DNA of 12,412 bases, taken from contig CANHON010000108.1 in assembly GCA_947462115.1 (NCBI GenBank), positions 1 to 12,412 of the forward strand. The letters run 5' to 3'. This DNA is from Deltaproteobacteria bacterium. GTDB taxonomy: Bacteria; Myxococcota_A; UBA796; UBA2385. Each line of letters starts with the position of its first letter. Within the stretch, counting starts at the first letter, position 1. This document shows, one piece after another, positions 1 through 7,379 of this stretch. The notes under the pieces are model-generated. The model was given only the letters and a program-made list of their open reading frames with translations. It ran no database searches and had not been told where the DNA came from. A program made the translations under genes and the position numbers.

Positions 1-688
1 AGCCGACCATGGCCAGCAGGTGCACCTCGCCGTAGGCGTCGAGGTCGTGCAGCGCCAACAAGAAGGAGGGCAGCATCGCCAGGATCGCGCACTGCACGGC
101 GATCATCCACCGGCGACCCGGCGGCTGGGCCAAGGCCGCGGCCAGCGCCACCACCGGCACCAGGGCCAGCGCGCTGAACCGAAACAGCGCCCCGAGGCCC
201 ACAACGAGGGCGCCGATCCGCGCCCAGCCCGCCAAGGTCACCGCCATGCCCGACAAGCTCAGCGAGAGCAGCGGCAGATCGGGCATCAGCGAGCAGGCGG
301 CCAAGGTCGTGGCCGGGGCGGCGCCGATGAGCACCATGGCCTCGGCGCCCCGGCGGGCCACCCGCTGCCCCAGGGACCACGCGCTGAGCAGCAAGGGGCC
401 GAGCCAGGGCAACATCCACAGGTGCTGCACCACGACCGGCTGATCGTGGACCGGGGCGAGCCACCAGCCGATGCCCGGCGGGTTGCTCAGCACGTCAAAA
501 GCCCGCTCGGTCGTGCCTTGCCAGTTGATCTGCAGGGCGTGCGGGCGCCAAGGGTCGAGGGCCGCGCCCCGCGCCAGCACGAGGAAGTTGGCGTCGTCGA
601 GGTGCACCGGCTTGGCCAAGAAGGGGAGCGTGAGGCCGATGCACAGGGCCGCCGCTAGGTAGGGCTGCGCGGCCCGCCCCTCGCTCAC
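1..688 (-). CDS. GT-C family membrane glycosyltransferase (PMT/ArnT-like), partial
   Basis: This is the N-terminal 229 codons of a polytopic membrane protein that continues past the left edge of the window. The start is a GTG at 688-686, which overlaps the TGA of the upstream gene as GTGA, so translation is probably coupled. A first hydrophobic segment (about residues 10-25) is followed by HLDDANFLVLAR, with the paired Asp at 31-32 in the first periplasmic loop. Next comes SNPPGIGWW, resembling the NPP motif of PMT_2/GT39 enzymes, and then several hydrophobic helices with SLMPDLPLL between two of them. In GT-C enzymes the first-loop acidic residues act in transfer of a sugar from a polyprenyl-phosphate donor. 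Acceptor and donor cannot be told here. The frame is unbroken, and it is called from membrane pattern and motifs, so the exact subfamily is uncertain. It is the last visible gene of the leftward unit. Confidence 0.75.
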   Translation of the reverse strand, partial: MSEGRAAQPYLAAALCIGLTLPFLAKPVHLDDANFLVLARGAALDPWRPHALQINWQGTTERAFDVLSNPPGIGWWLAPVHDQPVVVQHLWMLPWLGPLLLSAWSLGQRVARRGAEAMVLIGAAPATTLAACSLMPDLPLLSLSLSGMAVTLAGWARIGALVVGLGALFRFSALALVPVVALAAALAQPPGRRWMIAVQCAILAMLPSFLLALHDLDAYGEVHLLAMVG

Positions 689-1380
689 ACCGACCCCGAG
701 CCGTCGCCTTCATCGTCGAGCGCGTCATCCGCGTCGTCGTCGCCCGCGTCGTCGTCGCCCGCGTCGTCGTCGCCGGCGTCTGGGCCCCCGGCCTCGCCCT
801 CGGCCCACGCGAGGCCCTCTGCGTCCATATGAACGACCAGCAGGGTGTCTTCGGGGTGGGCGAGGTCCTCGGCGTCGGGGCCGGCTTGGGCGCGCCGCAG
901 CTCCTTGAGCTGCAGCTTGGTCTTCTTGTCGATCGGCAGCTTGGGATCGGCGTCCAGCAGCAGATCGAGCAGGTCCCAGGGGCGGGGATCGCCCGGGTCT
1001 TCGGCCATCGCCCGTTTGACCCAGGCCGCGGCCCAGGCCGGCTGCCGCTGCACCGTCTCCAAAAGGGCGACGCTCAGCAGCAGGCCCGTGCGCAGCGCGC
1101 CGATGGGCAGCCCCTCCAGCCACCCGATCTGCCGCTCCACCAAGGCGAGGCCGGCCGGGCAGGCGCGGCGGGCTTGGGGCGCGTCCGCGAGGCCGATCAG
1201 GGCCTCGACCAGCGCGTCGGCGGGGCCGTGCAGGCGCCGGGCCGCCTCCAAGGTCTGCAAGGCGAGGCCGAGCCGACCCGCCTCCGCCCGATCGAGGGCG
1301 AGCAGGCCGAGCGCCTCGACGTCCGAAACATCGACCCCCGCGAGGTCAAGGGGCGCGGGCTCGGACGGGGACGGACGCAT
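685..1380 (-). CDS. Hypothetical helical (TPR-like) protein with acidic Asp-rich C-terminus
   Basis: The product is 231 residues long and I do not recognise it as a named family. Residues 20-165 look wholly alpha-helical and Ala/Leu-rich, with TPR-like helix pairs such as GLLALDRAEAGRLGLALQTL and PAWAAAWVKRAMAEDPGDP, so a protein-interaction scaffold is plausible. There is no signal peptide or membrane segment, which suggests a cytoplasmic location. The tail (about 199-228) is almost all Asp, Gly and Ala, including GDDDA repeats. I chose the ATG at 1380 because GGAGGA lies a few bases upstream. An in-frame start at 1413 would add 11 residues but lies inside an inverted repeat and has no comparable site. 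It begins 62 bases after the DUF4349 gene and overlaps the glycosyltransferase start by 4 bases, so it is likely co-transcribed with both. Confidence 0.7.
   Translation of the reverse strand: MRPSPSEPAPLDLAGVDVSDVEALGLLALDRAEAGRLGLALQTLEAARRLHGPADALVEALIGLADAPQARRACPAGLALVERQIGWLEGLPIGALRTGLLLSVALLETVQRQPAWAAAWVKRAMAEDPGDPRPWDLLDLLLDADPKLPIDKKTKLQLKELRRAQAGPDAEDLAHPEDTLLVVHMDAEGLAWAEGEAGGPDAGDDDAGDDDAGDDDADDALDDEGDGSGSV
731..780 (-). repeat. 15-bp in-frame tandem repeat encoding GDDDA
   Basis: Three consecutive 15-bp units (731-745, 746-760, 761-775) are followed by a 5-base partial copy. The first two are identical and the third differs at its last base. They lie in the acidic tail of the helical protein and encode repeated Gly-Asp-Asp-Asp-Ala. 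The length is a multiple of three, so copy-number change would lengthen or shorten the tail without a frameshift. Confidence 0.9.
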
Positions 1381-1442
1381 GGCTCCTCCAAGGGCAGCCC
1401 CGGCTGCTATCACCCGGGGCCCGCCGCGACCCTGCCCGGCGC

Positions 1443-2522
1443 TCAGAGCCCGAGCTGCTGCATGGCGGCCACGATGCCGGCGCGCTGCTTGGCGAGCCGA
1501 TCGCCCTCGCCGGTGGCCTCGACGATGATGATCCGCCGGCCGACGACGTAGATCCCCACGAGGTAGCTCTGGTCACGGGCGCCCATCGCGCCGCTCATCT
1601 CGATGAGATAGCCCTCCACGCCGTCGCTCTCGATCTTTCCGTCGCTGACGACCCGGTAGCCGGCCTCGGTCTGGCGGGTGCGCAGGGCCTCCCGCCAAAA
1701 GCCCAGGTCTGCGGCCGGCTTGTTCTTGACCGAGCGCACCCGGTAGATGACGTCGTCGGCGCTGACCGCCTGAAAACGCCCCTTGCCCTTGAACACCGAG
1801 AAGCCGTCCGGCGCCGTCGGCTTGGCGTGGGAGCGGGCGGCGCGGCGGCCCGAGGCGAGGTCGACCATCAGGTCGCCCATGTTCATCCCGCGCAGCCAGG
1901 GGAAGCTCGACCGGCCGTCGCGGGTGGGCGCCCGGCGCTCGCGGAAGACGAAGCCGACGTCCACGTGGGCAAAGGCGGCGCGGTCATCGAGCACCCGCAG
2001 GCGGCCCTCGATGCCCTCGATCTCCGCGACCACCCGCGTGATCTCGTGCTCGACCGCGACCACCGACTCCGAGCTGGCCGAGGACAGCACCTCCATGTAG
2101 CGGTCCAGAACCGAGCGGCGGGCCTTGAGCTGGCTCTCCAGCTCGGTGCGCTCGGCGCTGAGGTCGGCGGTCTGGAAGCTGCGGTCGAAGACCTCCCCTT
2201 CGCCCCGCAGGGCCTCCACGAGGCCGCGCGCCGACTGGGTCGGCACCCGCAGCGAGACCGCGTCCGTCTGCAGGCTGGCGAACCAGCCGCCGCGCTCTTT
2301 GGCGAGCTGGATGGCCTTTTGCAGCGCGGCCTCGCGGTCGTTCACCCGCAGGGACAGGCTCGCGTCGAAGGCGGTGTCGCCGGGGATGTCGGCCGAGGCC
2401 GACGCGGGCTCAGGCGACGGCGCGGGCGCCTCGTCCGCCGCGGCGAGGCCGATGGGCCCAAGCAGGAGGCCGAGCCCGAGCCGGAGGGCCAAGGCGGCGC
2501 AGCGCACAGAAGGCCGGCTCAT
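1443..2522 (-). CDS. DUF4349-like exported protein, paralogue of the upstream gene
   Basis: A 359-residue protein. Residues 1-29 form an N-terminal signal (two Arg, then a Leu-rich stretch) ending in an Ala-rich AxA-type cleavage site; no lipobox Cys is present, so it is probably periplasmic. Residues 51-195 match the DUF4349 pattern: a beta-rich start, GGWFASLQTDAVSLRVP, then two long helices (about 118-180) that probably form a coiled coil. Residues 236-357 form a second domain that aligns with the C-terminus of the neighbouring lipoprotein (shared FW-EA---R core). It starts at an ATG overlapping the upstream TGA (ATGA), with a G-rich GGGGGTGG just before it. Two homologous, coupled genes suggest a duplicated pair acting together in the envelope. 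The molecular function of DUF4349 is not established. Confidence 0.8.
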   Translation of the reverse strand: MSRPSVRCAALALRLGLGLLLGPIGLAAADEAPAPSPEPASASADIPGDTAFDASLSLRVNDREAALQKAIQLAKERGGWFASLQTDAVSLRVPTQSARGLVEALRGEGEVFDRSFQTADLSAERTELESQLKARRSVLDRYMEVLSSASSESVVAVEHEITRVVAEIEGIEGRLRVLDDRAAFAHVDVGFVFRERRAPTRDGRSSFPWLRGMNMGDLMVDLASGRRAARSHAKPTAPDGFSVFKGKGRFQAVSADDVIYRVRSVKNKPAADLGFWREALRTRQTEAGYRVVSDGKIESDGVEGYLIEMSGAMGARDQSYLVGIYVVGRRIIIVEATGEGDRLAKQRAGIVAAMQQLGL

Positions 2523-3811
2523 GCGCCACCCCCAAACGAGCTCAGAATAGCGCTCTTGACGACATCTTGGTAACGCTGCTCGATCTGGGCGCTGGGGTAG
2601 TAGACCTCCACCACCTCGAGCTTGCGGCCGTTGGCCCGCACCATCAGCAGCCAGGTGTAGGGGTTGTCGCCCCGATCCACGAGCCGGAGCACCTGAAAGC
2701 CCCCCTGCTCGCTGCGCTCTGCCTTGGCGAAGTCGGCGCCGATGCGGCTGGCGATGGCCTCGATCCAGAAGGCGCCGTCGCCCGCCGGGTCGTTGACCAG
2801 CCAGCCCGACCAGACGCGGGCGCCTTCCGGGCTCTCTGCGATGAAGTGGTGCTTCTCATCGAGCGCCACCATGCCGACCGGGGCCTCCATGCGCAGGTGC
2901 TCGCCGGCGCGGACCACGTCGGGCTGAAAGGGAGAGAGCGCGTAGATCCACCGGAAGGCCGCGCTGCCCTCGGAGGGCCCCCGCTGCGCCAAGGCCTGCC
3001 GACCGACGAGCTGGACGTTGATCCGCGACAGGTCGGCCAGCGCCGACAGGGTGCGGGACTGCGACTCCAGCCGGTCGATCTCCTCGCCCACCCGCTGCAG
3101 CTCGCGCACGAGCATCAGCTTCTCGGACTCGTCCTTGGACCGGGCGAGCAGGCTGGCCAGCCGCGCCTGGGTGTTGCGGAGGGTCTTGAGCCGCAGCTCC
3201 ACCGAGGTGAAGGCGTCGGTGACGTCTTGGGCCGAGATGTTCTTGTTGAGCACCTCGCCCTGGGCGAGCACGGCCTTGAAGGCCTCATCGAAGCGCGCCA
3301 CGGGCACCCGCAGCGTGACGCTGCCCGCGCCCGCCCGCTCCACGAAGCCGCCGAGGGACTTGGCGAGGGCGCCGAGCCGATCGACGCTCTCCTCGACCTT
3401 TTCGACACGGAGCTGGGCGAAGCCCGTGTAGTGCACCATGCGGGCCGGGCCATCGGGGACGGCCTGTGCGGGCTCCGGCGGCGGCGGCCCAGCGGGCGCG
3501 GCGCCTGGGGGCGGCGGCGGCGGCGGGGGAGGAGAGGGCGACATGCTCCTCGGCGCGGCCATTTTGCGCGCCGGCGCACGGCTGGAGCTCACGGTGACGG
3601 CCTCGGCCATCTGCGGGGCGGGGGACTCGGCCGCAGCGTAGTCATCGGCATAGCCACCGGCGTAGCCGCCGCCGTAGTCGGCGGAGGCGGCGCCCACCTC
3701 CGCCCGCTTCATGCAGCCCGGCGCCAAGACCAACAGCACCGCGACGAGGGCCGCCCACCGCTCGACCTGCCTGGCCAGCCGACGGCAAAGCCCCAGAGTG
3801 ATCCCCACCAT
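2519..3811 (-). CDS. DUF4349 domain lipoprotein with poly-Pro linker
   Basis: A 430-residue envelope protein and the first gene of the leftward unit. Residues 18-33 are a hydrophobic signal ending in VLAPGC, so Cys33 is the likely lipidated residue, although the -3 position is not the usual Leu. A low-complexity linker follows: GGGYAGGYADDY (48-58), then nine consecutive Pro at 94-102 and more Pro to 112. The DUF4349 domain spans about 126-272. It contains LGGFVERAGAGSVTLRVP, then VTDAFTSVELRLKTL, then a charged coiled coil to about 260. A C-terminal domain (about 296-427) resembles that of the next gene. I chose the ATG at 3811 because GGAGGG precedes it at normal spacing and it leaves a normal signal peptide; an in-frame start at 3856 would add 15 Arg/Gly-rich residues. 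The function is unknown. Confidence 0.85.
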   Translation of the reverse strand: MVGITLGLCRRLARQVERWAALVAVLLVLAPGCMKRAEVGAASADYGGGYAGGYADDYAAAESPAPQMAEAVTVSSSRAPARKMAAPRSMSPSPPPPPPPPPGAAPAGPPPPEPAQAVPDGPARMVHYTGFAQLRVEKVEESVDRLGALAKSLGGFVERAGAGSVTLRVPVARFDEAFKAVLAQGEVLNKNISAQDVTDAFTSVELRLKTLRNTQARLASLLARSKDESEKLMLVRELQRVGEEIDRLESQSRTLSALADLSRINVQLVGRQALAQRGPSEGSAAFRWIYALSPFQPDVVRAGEHLRMEAPVGMVALDEKHHFIAESPEGARVWSGWLVNDPAGDGAFWIEAIASRIGADFAKAERSEQGGFQVLRLVDRGDNPYTWLLMVRANGRKLEVVEVYYPSAQIEQRYQDVVKSAILSSFGGGA

Positions 3812-3979
3812 CTTCCCTCCACGGGGCGCAGCGCCGCGCCGCCGGCGGAGGGACACCCCTCGCGCAGCGGACCGTCCGCGCCCACGCCCCGGTTAGCCGA
3901 CCGAGGCCAAGCCGTCCGCCGGGCGGGCCGCCCGATGGGGTCCAGCCCCCCTGGGCGCGCGGCCACCGAGGAGCATCCA
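3812..3979. other. Divergent intergenic region between the DUF4349 unit and the ALDH fusion
   Basis: These 168 bases must hold promoters for both directions, but I see no convincing -35/-10 pair in either. The region is extremely GC-rich. It contains a perfect 7-1-7 dyad at 3920-3934 (CGGGCGG-G-CCGCCCG) and a 10-bp palindrome at 3839-3848. Either could be an operator or simply a product of base composition. Confidence 0.5.
3968..3973 (+). promoter_or_regulatory. Ribosome binding site deciding a TTG start
   Basis: GAGGAG lies 6 bases before the TTG at 3980. It is the best Shine-Dalgarno match in the region and fixes the start of the ALDH fusion at TTG rather than at the in-frame ATG at 3935, which has no comparable site. 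Confidence 0.65.
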
Positions 3980-6388
3980 TTGAGTCGCGGCCGAAGCTAC
4001 CGCTCCATCAACCCGATGACCGGCGTCCTGCTGGCCGACACCGCGCCCCTGTCCCGCGCCGAGGCCGCAGCGGCCCTCGACCGCCTGGGCGCCGCCGCCA
4101 CCGCGTGGGCGCAACGGCCGCTGGCCTCCCGCTTGGACAGGCTCGCCGCCCTCGGCCGCGCCTTGCGGGCCCGCCGGTCGGGCTTGGCCGAGACCATGGG
4201 CGAAGAGCTCGGGAAGCTCCGCGCAGAGGCCGAAGCCGAGGTGGACAAGGCGGCGGCCTGCGTGGACGCCATCATCGACATCGCCCCCGGCGCCCTCGCG
4301 GCCCGCTACCTGCGCCTTGAGGCGGTGGACGCGTGGATCGAGCCCGCGCCGCGTGGCCCCGTGCTGGGGATCATGCCGGCGAACTACCCGATCTGGCAGG
4401 CCGTCCGCTGCCTCGTGCCCAACCTCGCCGTGGGCAACGGGGCGCTGATCAAGCCTGCCCCGCAGGCCCTGCGCTCCTCGATGGCCCTGCGCGCGGCGCT
4501 GGAAGAGGCCGGCCTCATCGGCCCGGCCGAGCTGCTCCCCCTCGCCGAAGAGGACGTGCTGTGGGCCATTGAGCACCACCCGGTCGTGCAAGGGGTGGTG
4601 GTCGTGGGCGGCGAGGTCGCCGGCAGCGTGATCGGCGCGGCGGCGGGCCGGGCCCGCAAGAAGGTGGTGCTGGAGCTGGGCGGCAGCGACGCCTACGTGG
4701 TGCTCGCCGACGCCGATCTCGCCCTGGCGGCCCGGACGGTGCTCCAGAGCCGCCTCAAGAACGCCGGCCAAGCCTGCCTCAGCGCCAAGCGGGTCATCGT
4801 CGATCGCCGCGTGCTTGACGTCTTTTTGGACACACTGCTGCCCCAAGTAGACGCCGTGCGCTTCGGCGGACCCGCCGACCCCGCGGCCCGCCTCGGCCCC
4901 CTGCTCTCCGTTGGCGCCCGCGAGCGCCTGCACGCCCAGGTGCAGGCCAGCGTCGCCGCCGGCGCCACGCTGCTCCGGGGCGGCGCGCCCCTGCCTGGGC
5001 CCAGCGCGGGCTACGCGCTCACGGTGCTCTGCCCCACGCCGCCCGGCTGTCCGGCCGCCAACGAGGAGCTGTTCGGGCCCGTGATCGCCGTGCAGGTGGC
5101 CGATGACGAAGAGCACGCTCTCTGGCTGGCGGACCAAGGCCCCTTCGGCCTCGGGGCGGCGCTGTTCTCCGGCCGGGGCGCCGCCGCCCTCCAGCTCGCC
5201 CACGATCGCCTGCACGCCGGCACCGTCGCGCTCAACGGCCCCGCCACCAGCGACCCCCGCTTGCCCTTCGGCGGGCTGCGGGGCTCGGGCCACGGGGTCG
5301 AGCTCGGAGAGGCCGGTCTGCTGGAATTCACCGCTCGCCGGGTGCTCCGCGCCCCGCGCGACACGCTGGAGCCGCTGCGCCTCGACCGCATGGGGTGGAG
5401 CTTCGTGCACCCCGCCTCGGTGGTCGATGCCCTCCGGGGGGCCAACGAGGCGGACCTCTCGGACTACGACCGCGGGGACGCAGCCGCGCTGAAAACGGCC
5501 CTGGCGAAGGCGCTCTCAGCGCCAGAGGACCGCCTCACCCTGACCCACGGCGGCGAGGACGCCCTGCTCAAGCTGCTGCTGCTGGGCCGGGCCGAGGGCC
5601 GCGCCGCGCTGTTGATCCCGGCCTGGTCCTGGCCGACCTACGCCGAGATGGGCCGCTCGCTCGGCTACGCGATCCACACCCTGCCGCTGCGCCGCAGCCG
5701 GACCGCCGAGGGGGGCGGCGCCTGCGCGGCGGCGCTCGACGATTGGATGGAGGCCCTCCGCGCGAACCCCCAGGCGGTTCTGCTGGTGGGCAGCCCCAAC
5801 AACCCCACCGGGCACGGGGTGAGCGCCGCCGAGATCTGCGCCCTGCGCGGCGCCGCCCCAGAGGTCCGCATCGTCGTAGATGGCGTCTATCAGCCGCTCC
5901 TCAACGAGATGAGCCCGCTCGGCGCCCAAGACGCCGGCCTCGCGGTGATCGGCAGCATGAGCACGCTGTTCGGCCTGCCGGGCCTGCGGGTGGGCTTCGT
6001 GGTGGGCGCGCTGCCCGCGGCGCTGGGCCTCAGCCTCGGCCTCTCCCCTTCGGCCCTGCGCACCTGCCGGGCGGCCCTCGGCGCCAAGGATCGGTACGCC
6101 GACGATCAACAGCGGGCGGTGGCGGCCGCGGCGCGCCTCGGCGGCCGGGCAGGGCGCCGGTGGCGGACCTTCGAGAGCGCGGCGGGCTTTGTGATGGCGA
6201 CCCTCGACGATGACGTGACTGAGGCCGATCTCGACAGAGCCGAGGCCGAGGCCGGCCTGCGCGGGGCCCGGCTCTGCCTGACGGACGTCGACGGCGCCGA
6301 GACCCGCGCGCTCCGCTGGACCTTGGGCTCCCCCGACGCTGAAGCCGGTCTGCGGCGCTTTTTGGACGCCCTCGACCGCGGCGCCTGA
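3980..6388 (+). CDS. Aldehyde dehydrogenase fused to a HisC-like aminotransferase domain lacking its catalytic Lys
   Basis: An 802-residue two-domain protein. Residues 1-455 are an NAD(P)-dependent aldehyde dehydrogenase closest in pattern to succinate-semialdehyde dehydrogenases (Sad/GabD type): YRSINPMTG at the N-terminus, Asn135 in MPANYPIWQ, Glu232 in LELGGSD, nucleophile Cys266 in NAGQACLSAKR, Glu362-Glu363 in NEELFGPV, and LPFGGLRGSGHG near the end. The catalytic set is complete. Residues 471-802 are a fold-type I aminotransferase domain like HisC/CobD: THGGEDALLKL, IPAWSWPTY, PNNPTG (606-611), VVDGVYQ with Asp634 and Tyr637, GLPGLRVG with Arg670, and the C-terminal LRWTLGSP. In the SK-x-x-G-L position the sequence is GSMSTLFGLPGLRVG, so the PLP-binding Lys is Thr662. 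The frame runs unbroken through both domains. The ALDH probably oxidises a small semialdehyde; the second domain is probably a scaffold, ligand-binding or unconventional PLP domain. The TTG start is supported by GAGGAG. It converges on the LysR gene 18 bases downstream. Confidence 0.85.
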   Translation: MSRGRSYRSINPMTGVLLADTAPLSRAEAAAALDRLGAAATAWAQRPLASRLDRLAALGRALRARRSGLAETMGEELGKLRAEAEAEVDKAAACVDAIIDIAPGALAARYLRLEAVDAWIEPAPRGPVLGIMPANYPIWQAVRCLVPNLAVGNGALIKPAPQALRSSMALRAALEEAGLIGPAELLPLAEEDVLWAIEHHPVVQGVVVVGGEVAGSVIGAAAGRARKKVVLELGGSDAYVVLADADLALAARTVLQSRLKNAGQACLSAKRVIVDRRVLDVFLDTLLPQVDAVRFGGPADPAARLGPLLSVGARERLHAQVQASVAAGATLLRGGAPLPGPSAGYALTVLCPTPPGCPAANEELFGPVIAVQVADDEEHALWLADQGPFGLGAALFSGRGAAALQLAHDRLHAGTVALNGPATSDPRLPFGGLRGSGHGVELGEAGLLEFTARRVLRAPRDTLEPLRLDRMGWSFVHPASVVDALRGANEADLSDYDRGDAAALKTALAKALSAPEDRLTLTHGGEDALLKLLLLGRAEGRAALLIPAWSWPTYAEMGRSLGYAIHTLPLRRSRTAEGGGACAAALDDWMEALRANPQAVLLVGSPNNPTGHGVSAAEICALRGAAPEVRIVVDGVYQPLLNEMSPLGAQDAGLAVIGSMSTLFGLPGLRVGFVVGALPAALGLSLGLSPSALRTCRAALGAKDRYADDQQRAVAAAARLGGRAGRRWRTFESAAGFVMATLDDDVTEADLDRAEAEAGLRGARLCLTDVDGAETRALRWTLGSPDAEAGLRRFLDALDRGA

Positions 6389-6406
6389 TCGATCCGGGCC
6401 ACCAGC

Positions 6407-7279
6407 TCAGCGCAAGGGCAAGGCGGCGAGCTCGGCGGCCAGCGCCCGCAGCGCGGCTTCGGCGGGGTGCTGCTCGCGCCAGATCAGCCGGAACTGGTCG
6501 GCGCGCAAGGGCAGCTCGGGCAGGAGCTCGACGAGGCGGCCCGCCGCGAGGTCAGCCTCGACGAAGTAGCGGGGCAGCACCGCCACCCCCTCGCCCATGC
6601 AGGCCAAGGCGCGGATCGCGCCGATCCCCCCGAGATAAAGGTGCTCGCGGAAGCGCCAGGCCCGGCCATCGGGCAGCGCATCGAGCAGGTAGCGGGCCAG
6701 GGGGAGGTCGCTGGTGGCGTCGAGCAGGCGGGCGCCCTCGGCCTCGGCGGCGGTGGTGGGCCCGCCGCGGGCGCCGACGAAGACGTAGCGCTCCTCGTGC
6801 AAGGCGACGGCGCGCAGGCCCGGGCGCAGGCGCGGGCTGCTGATCACGCAGGCGTCGAGGCGGGCGGTCTCCACCCGGTCCAGAAGGGCGTCGGTGTCGC
6901 CCATGTAGAGGTGGAGCGTGCGCTCGGGCCGCGCCGCCCGCAGCGCCGGCAGCGCCGGGCACAGCCAGCTCAGGCCGAGCTCGTAGCGGGTGCCGAGCAC
7001 CAAAGCGTAGGGCAGGGGCCGATCGTCGCCGCGGGCCACCGCGCCGCAGCGGGCCGCCTGCTCCAGCATCAGCCGGGCGTGGGGCAGCAGGCGCTGGCCG
7101 GCCTCGCTCAAGCTCACCCGTCGGGTGCTGCGGAGCAAAAGAATCTGCCCTACGTCATCTTCAAGCTGCGCCACGCGGTCAGACACCGCGGCGGGCGAGC
7201 GGCCGAGCCGGAGCGCGGCCTCGCGGAAGCGGAGGCTCTCGGCGACGGCCACGAAGCAGCGGAGAGAGTCGAGGTCCAT
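6407..7279 (-). CDS. LysR-type transcriptional regulator
   Basis: A 290-residue LysR-family DNA-binding regulator. Residues 1-60 are the winged helix-turn-helix: MDLDSLRCFVAVAESLRF, REAALRLGRSPAAVSDRVAQ (recognition region) and RSTRRVSLSEAGQRLLPHAR. The rest (about 85-285) is the two-lobed periplasmic-binding-protein-like effector domain, with GIGAIRALACMGEGVAVLPRYF typical of its second half. Length is normal for the family. I chose the ATG at 7279 because the family usually begins MDLxxLRxFxAVAE; an in-frame start at 7297 would add six residues and begin upstream of the promoter's likely transcription start. It is transcribed divergently from the di-iron gene, its most likely target, and converges on the ALDH fusion. 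The effector is unknown. Confidence 0.92.
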   Translation of the reverse strand: MDLDSLRCFVAVAESLRFREAALRLGRSPAAVSDRVAQLEDDVGQILLLRSTRRVSLSEAGQRLLPHARLMLEQAARCGAVARGDDRPLPYALVLGTRYELGLSWLCPALPALRAARPERTLHLYMGDTDALLDRVETARLDACVISSPRLRPGLRAVALHEERYVFVGARGGPTTAAEAEGARLLDATSDLPLARYLLDALPDGRAWRFREHLYLGGIGAIRALACMGEGVAVLPRYFVEADLAAGRLVELLPELPLRADQFRLIWREQHPAEAALRALAAELAALPLR

Positions 7280-7285
7280 GCCGCG

Positions 7286-7313
7286 ATTATACGCCAAGGC
7301 CGAACAATGTCAT
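7286..7313 (-). promoter_or_regulatory. Sigma70-type promoter for the LysR gene
   Basis: On the minus strand, ATGACA (7313-7308; 5 of 6 matches to TTGACA) and a perfect TATAAT (7291-7286) are separated by 16 bases. Such AT-rich consensus elements stand out in this GC-rich sequence. Only six bases separate the -10 box from the ATG at 7279, so transcription would begin at or near the start codon. The imperfect dyad ATTAT...ACAAT (7286-7308) overlaps the promoter and could be an autoregulatory LysR site. Confidence 0.7.
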
Positions 7314-7379
7314 CCTGAAAAGACCGACACTCACCGCCAATCGAGGGGCTAAGGTCTCAGCACCCACCCGGAGGCACGC

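Noticed and set aside
20..658. 212-codon plus-strand open frame at the left edge
   Set aside because: Antisense to the glycosyltransferase; Gln/Arg/Gly/His-rich with no domain.
1397..1420. Perfect 7-bp inverted repeat (GCCCCGG/CCGGGGC, 10-base loop) between two genes of the leftward unit
   Set aside because: There is no T-run, and it sits directly before a ribosome binding site in what looks like one operon, so I do not call a terminator; chance is likely at this GC content.
3920..3934. 7-1-7 GC dyad as an operator before the ALDH fusion
   Set aside because: No AT content, no promoter next to it and high background chance of GC palindromes; noted only in the intergenic entry.
2567..3979. 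Plus-strand open frame of about 470 codons running into the ALDH fusion from upstream
   Set aside because: It is antisense to the two DUF4349 genes, its translation is low-complexity Gly/Arg/His/Leu without any domain, and the ALDH start has its own Shine-Dalgarno at 3968. It is a GC-driven shadow.
3893..5410. 505-codon minus-strand open frame opposite the ALDH domain
   Set aside because: Gly/Ala/Gln/His-rich translation without motifs, exactly antisense to a clear enzyme.
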